From Flavobacteriales bacterium (GTDB lineage: Bacteria; Bacteroidota; Bacteroidia; Flavobacteriales_F; PHOS-HE28): 64,000 nt of DNA. Below the pieces are notes generated by a model. That model was not told the origin of the DNA. It saw only the letters and a list, made by a program, of their open reading frames with translations, and did no database searches. Made by a program: the position numbers and the translations under genes. Positions 8,040-15,395 of the stretch are shown piece after piece (the stretch's first letter is position 1; every line of letters starts with the position of its first letter). Location of the stretch: positions 2,399,497 to 2,463,496 of the forward strand of contig CP129489.1 in NCBI GenBank assembly GCA_030584065.1, read 5' to 3'.

Positions 8040-8534
8040 ATGGCGGTACGGGTGCTTGAGCGGCAGCAGCTCCTTCGCACAGGCCTGCAAGAGGCATGGG
8101 AGTTCTTCAGCACTCCAAGGAATCTGGCCCGGATCACTCCCCCGGACATGGGGTTCGTCATCCGCGAGCCTTTCGATGACCGTCCCGCCCACACCGGGCA
8201 GCTCATCACCTACTCGGTGAAGCCCCTCTTGGGCATTCCGGTGACCTGGGTGACCCGCATCGAGGAAGTGCAGGCGCCCTACCGCTTCGTTGACACCCAG
8301 CTCCGTGGCCCATACAAGCGCTGGTGGCACCTGCACACCTTCGAGGAGACCGCGGAAGGCGTGCTGATGCGCGACCGGGTGGAGTATGAGATGCCGTTCG
8401 GCGCCCTGGGCGAGGCGCTCCACGACCTGGTGGTGAAGCCCCGGCTCAAGCGTATATTCGACCACCGCTGGGCCGTGCTCGACGTACTTTTCGCAGGCCG
8501 GAGGCGAACTGGTTCGTCCTCGGCGGCGTTCTGA
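8040..8534 (+). CDS. SRPBCC (START/polyketide-cyclase-like) ligand-binding protein
   Basis: The 164-residue product has the pattern of SRPBCC proteins found beside photolyase genes. It opens with LERQQLLRTGLQEAWEFFS, followed by NLARITPPDMGF, a central stretch of beta strands and a C-terminal long helix (HDLVVKPRLKRIFDHRW) closing the hydrophobic pocket. It has no signal peptide. The ligand is unknown; a hydrophobic or pigment-like molecule would suit the carotenoid context. The last 12 residues are low-complexity (Arg/Ser) and outside the fold. Confidence 0.8.
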   Translation: MAVRVLERQQLLRTGLQEAWEFFSTPRNLARITPPDMGFVIREPFDDRPAHTGQLITYSVKPLLGIPVTWVTRIEEVQAPYRFVDTQLRGPYKRWWHLHTFEETAEGVLMRDRVEYEMPFGALGEALHDLVVKPRLKRIFDHRWAVLDVLFAGRRRTGSSSAAF

Positions 8535-8538
8535 GCGC

Positions 8539-9030
8539 ATGACCATCTGGGCCATCATCGGCATCGTTGCAGCCACTGCCTTCGTCATGGAGTTCGTGGC
8601 CTGGGCCACCCACAAGTACGTGATGCACGGCTTCCTCTGGGTGCTGCACGCCGACCACCACAAGAAGGACCACTACGGCTTCCTGGAGCGCAACGATGCC
8701 TTCTTCCTGATTTTCGCCATCCCTTCCATGATCCTCTTCATCGTGGGCAGCCTCAAGGGCCTGCACACGCCCTACCTATGGATCGGGCTGGGCATTCTCA
8801 TCTACGGCCTCCTCTACTTCTTCGTGCACGAAGTGTTCATCCACCAGCGCATCAAGTGGCTGCGCAACACGAAGAACCCCTATTTCCTGGCCATCCGCCG
8901 TGCGCACAAGGTGCACCACAAGCACCTGGGCAAGGAGCATGGCGAGTGCTTCGGCATGCTCATCGTGCCGATGAAGTACTACCGCGAGGCCAAGCGCATC
9001 CTGGCGCAGCAGGGGGGCGTCAAAGCCTGA
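8539..9030 (+). CDS. crtZ: Beta-carotene hydroxylase
   Basis: This is an integral membrane di-iron hydroxylase that turns beta-carotene into zeaxanthin. The 163-residue protein has the histidine boxes HKYVMH (residues about 27-32), HADHH (about 37-41), HEVFIHQR and HKVHHKH, spaced as in CrtZ, and about four hydrophobic segments. It is the last gene of the operon; a small hairpin (9039-9054) follows the stop. It needs beta-rings, so a lycopene cyclase must be encoded elsewhere, as none is seen here. Confidence 0.92.
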   Translation: MTIWAIIGIVAATAFVMEFVAWATHKYVMHGFLWVLHADHHKKDHYGFLERNDAFFLIFAIPSMILFIVGSLKGLHTPYLWIGLGILIYGLLYFFVHEVFIHQRIKWLRNTKNPYFLAIRRAHKVHHKHLGKEHGECFGMLIVPMKYYREAKRILAQQGGVKA

Positions 9031-9038
9031 GCCGGCAG

Positions 9039-9054
9039 GGCGCGCTTCCGCGCC
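9039..9054. terminator. Small hairpin after crtZ
   Basis: The inverted repeat GGCGCG-CTTC-CGCGCC lies nine bases after the crtZ stop. It has no T-run, so it is at best a weak terminator or an mRNA 3' stabiliser between the carotenoid operon and efp. Confidence 0.3.
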
Positions 9055-9061
9055 AAACCCC

Positions 9062-9069
9062 TATTATTG
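9062..9069 (+). promoter_or_regulatory. Candidate -7 element for efp
   Basis: TATTATTG matches TAnnTTTG at seven of eight positions and ends 23 bases before the efp ATG, in an otherwise GC-rich gap. Confidence 0.45.
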
Positions 9070-9092
9070 CGGCCCTTTTCAACGCTTGGGAT

Positions 9093-9656
9093 ATGGCCTC
9101 CACCGCTGACGTGAGCATCGGCTCCTACATCCGTTTCAACGGCGACATCTGCCAGATCATGGAATGGCAGCACCGCACGCCGGGCAACCTGCGCGCCTTC
9201 TACCAGGGCAAGATGCGCAACCTGCGCAACGGCAAGCTCAATGAGCACCGCTGGCGCAGCGGCGAGAGCATGGAGGTGCTGCGCGTGGAGGTGCATGAGC
9301 TGCAGTACCTCTACCGCGAGGGGGACAATCTGGTTTGCATGGACCAGGTGACCTATGACCAGAAGTACATCCCGGTGGCGCTCTTCGGCGATGCGATGAA
9401 ATACCTCAAGGAGGAGATGGTGGTGCAGATCGGCTTCGAGAGCGACACGCCCATCTTCGCGCGCCCTCCGAAGACCGTTGAGCTCCTGGTCACCGAAGCG
9501 GAGCATGCCGTGAAGGGCGACACCAGCAACAAGGTGATGAAGCAGGCCAAACTGGAGACCGGTGCCGACATCTCGGTGCCCATCTTCGTGGAGGCCGGCA
9601 CCGTGGTGCGGGTGGACACCGAGACCGGGGAGTACCTCGACCGGGTGAAGAAGTAG
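9093..9656 (+). CDS. efp: Elongation factor P with Asn in place of the modified-loop Lys
   Basis: EF-P binds the ribosome and relieves stalling at proline stretches. With ATG 9093 the protein is 187 residues, the family norm, with the N-terminal KOW-like domain and two OB domains ending in GDTSNKVMKQAKLETGA and VRVDTETGEYLDRVKK. The frame is open far upstream but there it overlaps crtZ and is not EF-P-like. In domain I the loop reads HRTPGNLRAF where Escherichia coli has VKPGKGQAF, so the position equivalent to Lys34, normally modified, is Asn. It is followed by an lpxD-like gene, an arrangement I recall from other Flavobacteriia. Confidence 0.93.
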   Translation: MASTADVSIGSYIRFNGDICQIMEWQHRTPGNLRAFYQGKMRNLRNGKLNEHRWRSGESMEVLRVEVHELQYLYREGDNLVCMDQVTYDQKYIPVALFGDAMKYLKEEMVVQIGFESDTPIFARPPKTVELLVTEAEHAVKGDTSNKVMKQAKLETGADISVPIFVEAGTVVRVDTETGEYLDRVKK

Positions 9657-9675
9657 GCCAACCGTGGAAGCATCC

Positions 9676-9703
9676 GGGAGTCCCGCCTGTCGGCGGGGCT
9701 CCC
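9676..9703. terminator. Strong inverted repeat between efp and the lpxD-like gene
   Basis: GGGAGTCCCGCC and GGCGGGGCTCCC form a 12-bp stem (one T-G pair) around a TGTC loop. No T-run follows, only TCATCCTTCC. It may act as an efp terminator or mRNA stabiliser; a promoter box for the next gene follows at 9744. Confidence 0.45.
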
Positions 9704-9743
9704 TCATCCTTCCGGGGCCACCGGTGCGCACGGGGCGCCCGCC

Positions 9744-9751
9744 TACCTTTA
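9744..9751 (+). promoter_or_regulatory. Candidate -7 element for the lpxD-like gene
   Basis: TACCTTTA matches TAnnTTTG at seven of eight positions and ends 17 bases before GTG 9769. Its position supports that GTG over the upstream in-frame ATG at 9664, which would place the hairpin and this box inside the gene. Confidence 0.45.
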
Positions 9752-9768
9752 CCGGCGAACCATTCACC

Positions 9769-10692
9769 GTGCAGCTTCAGCAACCGTACACTGCCGCAGA
9801 GATCGCGCGCCTCATCGGTGGGGAGGCAAGGGGATTGACCGATCGGCTGGTCACCGGCCTCAACGAGATCAACCGGGTGAGCGAAGGCGACCTGGTCTAT
9901 GTGGACCACCCCAAGTGGTACGACAAGGCGCTCCAGAGCGCGGCTACCACGATCCTGATCGACAAGGCGGTGGAGCCCCCAGCTGGCAAGGCCATCATCA
10001 TCAGCCCCGACCCCTGCCGCGACTACAATGCCCTGGTGCGTCGATTCATGCCGCGTGCGGGCTGGACCGAGACCGACATCCGTATCGGCGCAGGCAGCGA
10101 AGTGCACCCCAGCGCGGTGATCGGCCCTCACGTCACCATCGGCGAGGATTGCATCATCCATCCGGGCGTGGTGATCTACGAGCGCACCACCATCGGCAAC
10201 CGCGTCACCATCCATGCCAACAGCGTGATCGGAGCGGACCCCTTCTACTACAAGAAACGACCCACGGGCTATGACAAGATGGAGCCCTGCGGGAGCGTGG
10301 TCATCGAGGACGACGTGGAGATCGGCGCACTGAGCACGGTTGACCGTGGAGTGAGCGCCGATACGCGCATCGGCCGCGGCACCAAGATGGATAACCATGT
10401 GCAGATCGGGCACGACACGATCATCGGGGCGGGCTGCCTGTTCGCCGCGCACGTGGCCGTGGCCGGGGCCTGCGTGATCGAGGACGGCGTGACCCTCTGG
10501 GGCCAGGTCGGCATCCCCAGCAAGCTACGCGTGGGAAAAGGGGCGGTCATCCTCGGCCAGAGCGGCATCATGTCGTCCGTGGAGGGTGGCCGCACCTACC
10601 TAGGGTCCCCTGCGCGCGAAGCGAAGCAGAAGCTCCGCGAGATCGCGCTTAGCGCCCGCCTGCCTGAGATCGCGAAAAAGCTGGGGCTGTAG
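9769..10692 (+). CDS. LpxD-like UDP-3-O-acylglucosamine N-acyltransferase family protein
   Basis: The 307-residue protein (GTG start) has an LpxD-type N-terminal domain (YTAAEIARLIGGEA through about residue 95). It then has a left-handed beta-helix of hexapeptide repeats (for example SAVIGPHVTIGEDCIIHPGVV) and a C-terminal helical end. The STVDRG and DNHVQIGHD segments match the LpxD/LpxA active-site region, including the catalytic His. It probably transfers a hydroxyacyl chain in lipid A synthesis. In Bacteroidota a second lpxD-like gene often follows efp, so this may be that paralogue rather than the main LpxD, and its exact substrate is uncertain. Confidence 0.82.
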   Translation: MQLQQPYTAAEIARLIGGEARGLTDRLVTGLNEINRVSEGDLVYVDHPKWYDKALQSAATTILIDKAVEPPAGKAIIISPDPCRDYNALVRRFMPRAGWTETDIRIGAGSEVHPSAVIGPHVTIGEDCIIHPGVVIYERTTIGNRVTIHANSVIGADPFYYKKRPTGYDKMEPCGSVVIEDDVEIGALSTVDRGVSADTRIGRGTKMDNHVQIGHDTIIGAGCLFAAHVAVAGACVIEDGVTLWGQVGIPSKLRVGKGAVILGQSGIMSSVEGGRTYLGSPAREAKQKLREIALSARLPEIAKKLGL

Positions 10693-10694
10693 CC

Positions 10695-11918
10695 ATGGCG
10701 CGGCTCGAACGCATCGTGGAGCGGCTGGAGCTGAAGGAATTCCAGCTGCGCACCCTGCTCGACGTCAGCAAGGCGATCAACAACAATGTCGGCCGCCAAG
10801 ACCTCCTCCAGCTCTTCGAGCGCATCGTGCGCGATGAGCTCGGCATCACCCGGCTCAGTCTCTATGAACGGACGGAAACCTGGGAGCGCGTGCTGAGCTA
10901 TGGCAACCGGGACCGTGACCCGGCCGTGGATGCCGAGCAGCTCTTCGGCACCTTCACCGACATCCAGACGATCAATTCGGACATCGAGGGTCGCCTGGGC
11001 GCATTCGATGTGGCGATACCGGTGTTCCACCGCGACCGGCCGCTGGCCTTCCTGCTGATCGGCGACATCGATGAGGAAGAACAGCGCATGAGCCCGGTGG
11101 TGAAGCACCTGAACTTCATCCAGACCTTGGCGAATCTGGTGGCCGTGGCCCTGGAGAACCGCCGGATGGCCGAGCGGCAGCTGCAGCAGGAGCGCGACCG
11201 GCGCGACATGGAACTGGCGGCCCAGGTCCAGAAGCAGCTCATTCCCGCAGAGCTGCCGCGTACCGCAGCGCTCCAGGCCGCCGCTTGGTACCTGCCGCAT
11301 CGGATGATCGGCGGCGACTACTACGACCTCATCCCTTTGGGCGATGACCGCTACCTCGCCTGCGTGGCCGACGTGAGCGGGAAAGGCATCCCGGCCGCAT
11401 TGCTGATGAGCAACTTCCAAGCAACGCTGCGTGCGTCGGTACCGGGCATGCTGGACCTGGAACAGCTGATCCGGCACCTGAACGAGCGCGTCTTCGCGAG
11501 CGCACGGGGTGAGCGTTTCATCACGCTCTTCGCGGGCATCCTTGACCTGCGCAACAGGTCTATCCGGTATGCGAACGCCGGCCACAATGCCCCGCTGCTG
11601 CACCATGGCGGTCGCATCAGCACGCTGCACGACGGCAGCATCGCACTCGGCATGATGCCTGCATTGCCCTTCCTGCGCATCGGCGAGGCCGCAGTTCCTG
11701 CCGGCAGCTTGCTGGTGTGCTACACGGATGGCCTGGTGGAGCAGGAGAACGCGGAGGGCATCGCGTTCGAGGATGCGCCGCTGATGCGCCTCCTTCAGGA
11801 GTCGGGCAGCACCTCGCCGGAGGCGCTCAACGAACGCATCATCACGGCATTCGAGGCGCACCGGGGGGCGCAGGCCTACCTGGACGACATCGCGCTGCTC
11901 ACCTGCCGCATCAGCTGA
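10695..11918 (+). CDS. GAF-domain PP2C/SpoIIE-type serine/threonine phosphatase
   Basis: The 407-residue cytoplasmic protein has a GAF sensory domain (about 18-155), a short coiled coil (about 153-185) and a PP2C_SIG/RsbU-like phosphatase domain (about 195-407). Metal-binding Asp motifs are visible: GGDYYDLIPL, ADVSGKGIPAALLMS, YANAGHNAPLL and CYTDGLVEQENAEG. RsbU-type phosphatases act on anti-anti-sigma proteins in partner-switching systems, but no STAS or anti-sigma partner is encoded nearby. It starts two bases after the lpxD-like gene, and its last 8 bases overlap the convergent ligase gene. Confidence 0.88.
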   Translation: MARLERIVERLELKEFQLRTLLDVSKAINNNVGRQDLLQLFERIVRDELGITRLSLYERTETWERVLSYGNRDRDPAVDAEQLFGTFTDIQTINSDIEGRLGAFDVAIPVFHRDRPLAFLLIGDIDEEEQRMSPVVKHLNFIQTLANLVAVALENRRMAERQLQQERDRRDMELAAQVQKQLIPAELPRTAALQAAAWYLPHRMIGGDYYDLIPLGDDRYLACVADVSGKGIPAALLMSNFQATLRASVPGMLDLEQLIRHLNERVFASARGERFITLFAGILDLRNRSIRYANAGHNAPLLHHGGRISTLHDGSIALGMMPALPFLRIGEAAVPAGSLLVCYTDGLVEQENAEGIAFEDAPLMRLLQESGSTSPEALNERIITAFEAHRGAQAYLDDIALLTCRIS

Positions 11919-13383
11919 CCGCTTCCGCCCCTTGGCGGGCCGCGCGCTCAGCTGGAGGCTCCGGCGGGTACTTCAGGTCGAACAGCACGACCATGGCCGT
12001 GAAGGCCCAGAACGGCACGGAAGCCTTGTCCATGTCGAGGAAGTTGTTCAGCGCGCCATGCAGGTAGTAGGTCACCAACCCCATGAAGGCCGCCGTGACC
12101 AGCCTGCGATCGGCACCGGCCGGCATGCGCTGGTACAGGCGGATCGCCCGATAGATGGTGACGGCAATCAGCGCCACCATCAGTCCCATGCCCAGCACGC
12201 CCTGCTCGGCCAGCGGGCCCAGGTACTCGCTGTGGGCATTGCCCTGCAGGCCGAAGTTGGTGCTGATGATCGTGCGGTCCTCAGAAGCCTGGAAAGGCGC
12301 ATACTGGAACATGTAGGTGCCCGGGCCCCAGCCGAACAGGGGCCGCTCCTGCCACATGCGCAAGGCCGAGTTCCAGCGGTTGATCCGCTCCAGGTTGCTG
12401 GCGTCGCTGCTGATGTTGGAGATGGACTGCACGTGCTCCTTCAGGTCATCGCTGCTCTCCTCACGGTTGCGCTCCAGGGCGATGGTGATCTGGTCGCGGT
12501 TCACCACGTAGCCCACCCCCCCCACGGTGAGGAGCAGTCCCAGCGCCCAGACCGGGACCCGGAACCGCATCAGGAGGAACAGCCCTGCGGCACCCATCAG
12601 GCTTAGCCACGCCGCACGGGTGTAGGAGAACACGAGCCCCGTGCCCAGCACGACGAGCAGCAGCAGCGCGATGCCCCGCTCCGTGCGTGAGTAGCCGGGC
12701 ATGGCCACGGCAGCCACGGTGAAGGGCAGCATGAACGCGATGACGGCGCCGTAGCTCGTATGGTCCTTGAAGAATGGGCTCATCACCCAGTGGGCCGGGT
12801 CGTGCTCGAAATGGAAGCGCGAATGCTGGTAGAGCGTGTAGACGATGACGACCATGAGGCCCGCCAGGAAGGCCTTCATGAACCGGTGCATGTTCCGCTC
12901 GTCGCGGAACAGCCGGCTGGCCAGGAAGTACATGCAGGTGACGAACCAGAGGCGGGCGAGCAGGTACTTCACCGACACCATGGGCATGCTGCTGGGAACG
13001 ATGCAGACGGCCATCCAGATGAGCTGCGCGAGCACGATCCAGGTGATGGGGTGCCTGATGAAGGAGGCGTCGAGCTGGCCGCGGTGCAGCGCGAGCTTCA
13101 GTAGGAACAGGCACATAAGGCCAACCATGAGCGGTTCGGTGGGCAGCGAGACCCCGATGCCGCCGAGATCGAGCTCCTCCAGATTGATGGAAAGCGGGGT
13201 GGCGAAGGCGATGAAGAGAAGCAGGCGCTCCGGGACCATGATCATGGCCCAGGTTGCGAGCAGCGCGGCGGGCAGCACCGCGAGCCACGGGAAGTCCATG
13301 GCCGTGAGCACTGCGTTCGCCAGGACGAAAGCGATGCACGCCGCCCCGATCCACTCCCGCTTGATGACCCCCACCATGATCAA
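11911..13383 (-). CDS. O-antigen ligase family membrane protein (WaaL/Wzy-like)
   Basis: The 490-residue protein is mostly hydrophobic, with roughly a dozen membrane segments. A large external loop follows about residue 300, with the Wzy_C-type motif NAHSEYLGPLAEQG. RNREESSDDLKEHVQSI lies just before that loop. The family polymerises O-units or ligates polysaccharide to lipid A or another acceptor in the periplasm. It overlaps the chain-length gene by 4 bp and shares a strand with a flippase, forming an export unit without glycosyltransferases. Ligase and polymerase roles cannot be told apart by eye. Confidence 0.85.
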   Translation of the reverse strand: MIMVGVIKREWIGAACIAFVLANAVLTAMDFPWLAVLPAALLATWAMIMVPERLLLFIAFATPLSINLEELDLGGIGVSLPTEPLMVGLMCLFLLKLALHRGQLDASFIRHPITWIVLAQLIWMAVCIVPSSMPMVSVKYLLARLWFVTCMYFLASRLFRDERNMHRFMKAFLAGLMVVIVYTLYQHSRFHFEHDPAHWVMSPFFKDHTSYGAVIAFMLPFTVAAVAMPGYSRTERGIALLLLVVLGTGLVFSYTRAAWLSLMGAAGLFLLMRFRVPVWALGLLLTVGGVGYVVNRDQITIALERNREESSDDLKEHVQSISNISSDASNLERINRWNSALRMWQERPLFGWGPGTYMFQYAPFQASEDRTIISTNFGLQGNAHSEYLGPLAEQGVLGMGLMVALIAVTIYRAIRLYQRMPAGADRRLVTAAFMGLVTYYLHGALNNFLDMDKASVPFWAFTAMVVLFDLKYPPEPPAERAARQGAEAVS

Positions 13384-14321
13384 TGGCGATGGTCGCGCCA
13401 GACCAGCAGCACGAAGCAGAGGAAGAGGGCGGAGAGCGTGGCGGTGGAGACGATGAGCCAGCGCACCGGGTAGACCTTCTTGTCGCTGACCTCGGGATAG
13501 ACCACCACGTTCGTATAGGTGAGCTCCTTGGTCACATCGTTCACCACCTTCTCGTACTCGGTGAGCAGGCGGTCGTAGTTGGACCGGAACAGGTTGCTCA
13601 GCTCGGTAAGCTCGCGGAATTCGCCGCCCTTCTCCTCCAGCCGGCGGATCATGGAGAGAACGGCATCCCGCTGTGCCTGGGATGACCCGCTCGAGAGCAT
13701 CCGCACATAGCCCTTGGTGAGCTCCTTCACCTGCGACTCGTAGCTGAGCAGCCCCTCCTCCTGACGCAGGGCATTAAGGCGCCGTTCCACGCTATCGAGC
13801 TTGGCGCGCTCATGGCCGAGCGCCCGCTCGGCGATCGCGAGCACCTCGTAGCTCTTCTCGCGCTGCAGGCGTCGTGCGAGGAGATTCACCTGCTCCAGCA
13901 TGGCGAGCACCATGTCGCGCGCGGCACGGGGGTCCTCGTCGACGACCTCGATCAGCACCGACTCGTAGCGCGTCTTGGAGATCTCCACACGGTCGTTGAA
14001 CTCGTTGTAGAGCGCGAAGTAGCCCCCGCTCGCCACCGTGTCGATCTCGTACTTCGCGGGCAGATCGAAGGCCTTGATGAGGCTGTCCCTGATGCTGTTG
14101 CTCTCGAGGAGCTGCAGCAGCTGGTCCGTACGCGTCTCGATGCTGTAGCTGTTGAGGTTCACCGGATAGACGGTGGCCGTGCTCTTGAAGCGCGGCGGCA
14201 TGAACGCAGGTCCGCTGAGGATGGCTGATGCAATGGCGGCCACGGCGCCAACCGCGACGAAGAGCCGCGCATTCCGCCGGAAGACGGAAAGGAAAGTGGT
14301 GAAGTTGAGCTCAGCGGCCAT
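13380..14321 (-). CDS. Wzz-family polysaccharide chain-length regulator, copy 1
   Basis: The 313-residue inner-membrane protein has one transmembrane helix near residues 20-38, a long periplasmic part with helices and coiled coil (for example EKSYEVLAIAERAL), and a second transmembrane helix near the end. The second helix is preceded by the KKVYPVRWLIV motif typical of Wzz-like proteins. The frame overlaps the ligase gene (ATGA) and the upstream paralogue, so it is tightly coupled. It probably sets polysaccharide chain length. No kinase domain is attached. Confidence 0.82.
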   Translation of the reverse strand: MAAELNFTTFLSVFRRNARLFVAVGAVAAIASAILSGPAFMPPRFKSTATVYPVNLNSYSIETRTDQLLQLLESNSIRDSLIKAFDLPAKYEIDTVASGGYFALYNEFNDRVEISKTRYESVLIEVVDEDPRAARDMVLAMLEQVNLLARRLQREKSYEVLAIAERALGHERAKLDSVERRLNALRQEEGLLSYESQVKELTKGYVRMLSSGSSQAQRDAVLSMIRRLEEKGGEFRELTELSNLFRSNYDRLLTEYEKVVNDVTKELTYTNVVVYPEVSDKKVYPVRWLIVSTATLSALFLCFVLLVWRDHRH

Positions 14322-15357
14322 GGGATGCGCGCACCTTGTTCACGTTCTCCTGGATGACGATGAGCAGCAAGGCCAGGAGGAAGGCCGAGATGCCGCTCAT
14401 GGCCACGATGAGCCATCGGATGGGGTAGGACTTCTTATCCGCCGGCTGGGCCCTGTTGACGACGAATTTGTGCGGAAGGTCGCTCTCCAGGTCGGCCTGG
14501 GCCTGCTCCAGCTTCATGCGCAGGATGCTCAGGCGCTTGGTCTCGTTGAAGAGGCGGTCCTGCAGGGTCACATAGGCCCCGCCGTACTGGGCGAGGACCT
14601 TGAACCGCTCCTCGAACTCCTTCACGGCCCGCTGGTCGCCCTTCACGATGGCCGCGCCGAGATACTCGTTGTAGCGCTCGGTCTGGGTATGGTAGTCGTG
14701 CACGCCCAGGTCGCGCAGCACGCGCATGCTGTCCTGCCATTGGGAGATGTCCGCCTCGAGCTGCTCCACCTTGCTGCGGACGATGCGAAGGCCCTTCTCG
14801 GCGCGCTCACGGGCCATCTCCTTCCACACGCTGTCCACCTGTGCCGAGATGAAGTTGGCGATGTCCGCTGCGCGCTGGGGATCCGGGTCGTTCACCTCCA
14901 CCTTCACGCTGCTGAACTTGGTGTACTCGAATTTGATGTGGTCGCGATAGGCCTCGCGCAGCTCGCTGTTGCGGTGGCGGCTGTCGGGCTTGATGCGGTA
15001 CACCTCGAAGAGGTTGAACCGCTGGGCGACCCTGTCGCGGATCTCATCCGAATGCAGCAGCTGCAAGAGCTGCTCGCTGTCCTCCTCATCGCCCAAGGCA
15101 AGGATGTCGTCGCGCCCGGTAGCCTGCTCGTTGAGCAGGGCCTTGGAGGCGCTGTTGGTGATGGCCGGGAACATGATCACCTCGCTGCGGTAGAGCGGGG
15201 TGATGAGGAACGCGGCGGCAACGCCGGCTGCCAGACCGATCAGAGTGACCCCGATGATCAACCGGCGGCGCTGCCAGAGGTAAAGGACGAGGTCGAAGGG
15301 CGGCGGCTCGGACGCAGCGGCCATGGGGGCTCTGCGCCTGGTGAGGGTCTCCTGCAT
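14311..15357 (-). CDS. Wzz-family polysaccharide chain-length regulator, copy 2
   Basis: This is a 348-residue paralogue of the next gene with the same architecture: a transmembrane helix near residue 35-55, a large periplasmic helical domain, and a C-terminal helix preceded by DKKSYPIRWLIV. ATG 15357 is taken as start. A second ATG at 15324, giving the same MAA opening as copy 1, is equally possible. Two Wzz proteins side by side may form a mixed oligomer or serve two polymers. The 11-bp overlap with copy 1 indicates one transcript. Confidence 0.8.
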   Translation of the reverse strand: MQETLTRRRAPMAAASEPPPFDLVLYLWQRRRLIIGVTLIGLAAGVAAAFLITPLYRSEVIMFPAITNSASKALLNEQATGRDDILALGDEEDSEQLLQLLHSDEIRDRVAQRFNLFEVYRIKPDSRHRNSELREAYRDHIKFEYTKFSSVKVEVNDPDPQRAADIANFISAQVDSVWKEMARERAEKGLRIVRSKVEQLEADISQWQDSMRVLRDLGVHDYHTQTERYNEYLGAAIVKGDQRAVKEFEERFKVLAQYGGAYVTLQDRLFNETKRLSILRMKLEQAQADLESDLPHKFVVNRAQPADKKSYPIRWLIVAMSGISAFLLALLLIVIQENVNKVRASHGR

Positions 15358-15395
15358 GCGGGGCCTAACGGTGAAAGGTCGGCTAAAGTACGCGT

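Noticed and set aside
8040..8534. The SRPBCC gene as the missing lycopene cyclase
   Set aside because: The protein is soluble with a START-like fold pattern and has neither the FAD motif of CrtY nor the membrane helices of the heterodimeric cyclases.
8778..9092. Upstream extension of efp into crtZ
   Set aside because: The extra 105 residues are an out-of-frame reading of crtZ; the EF-P fold starts at ATG 9093.
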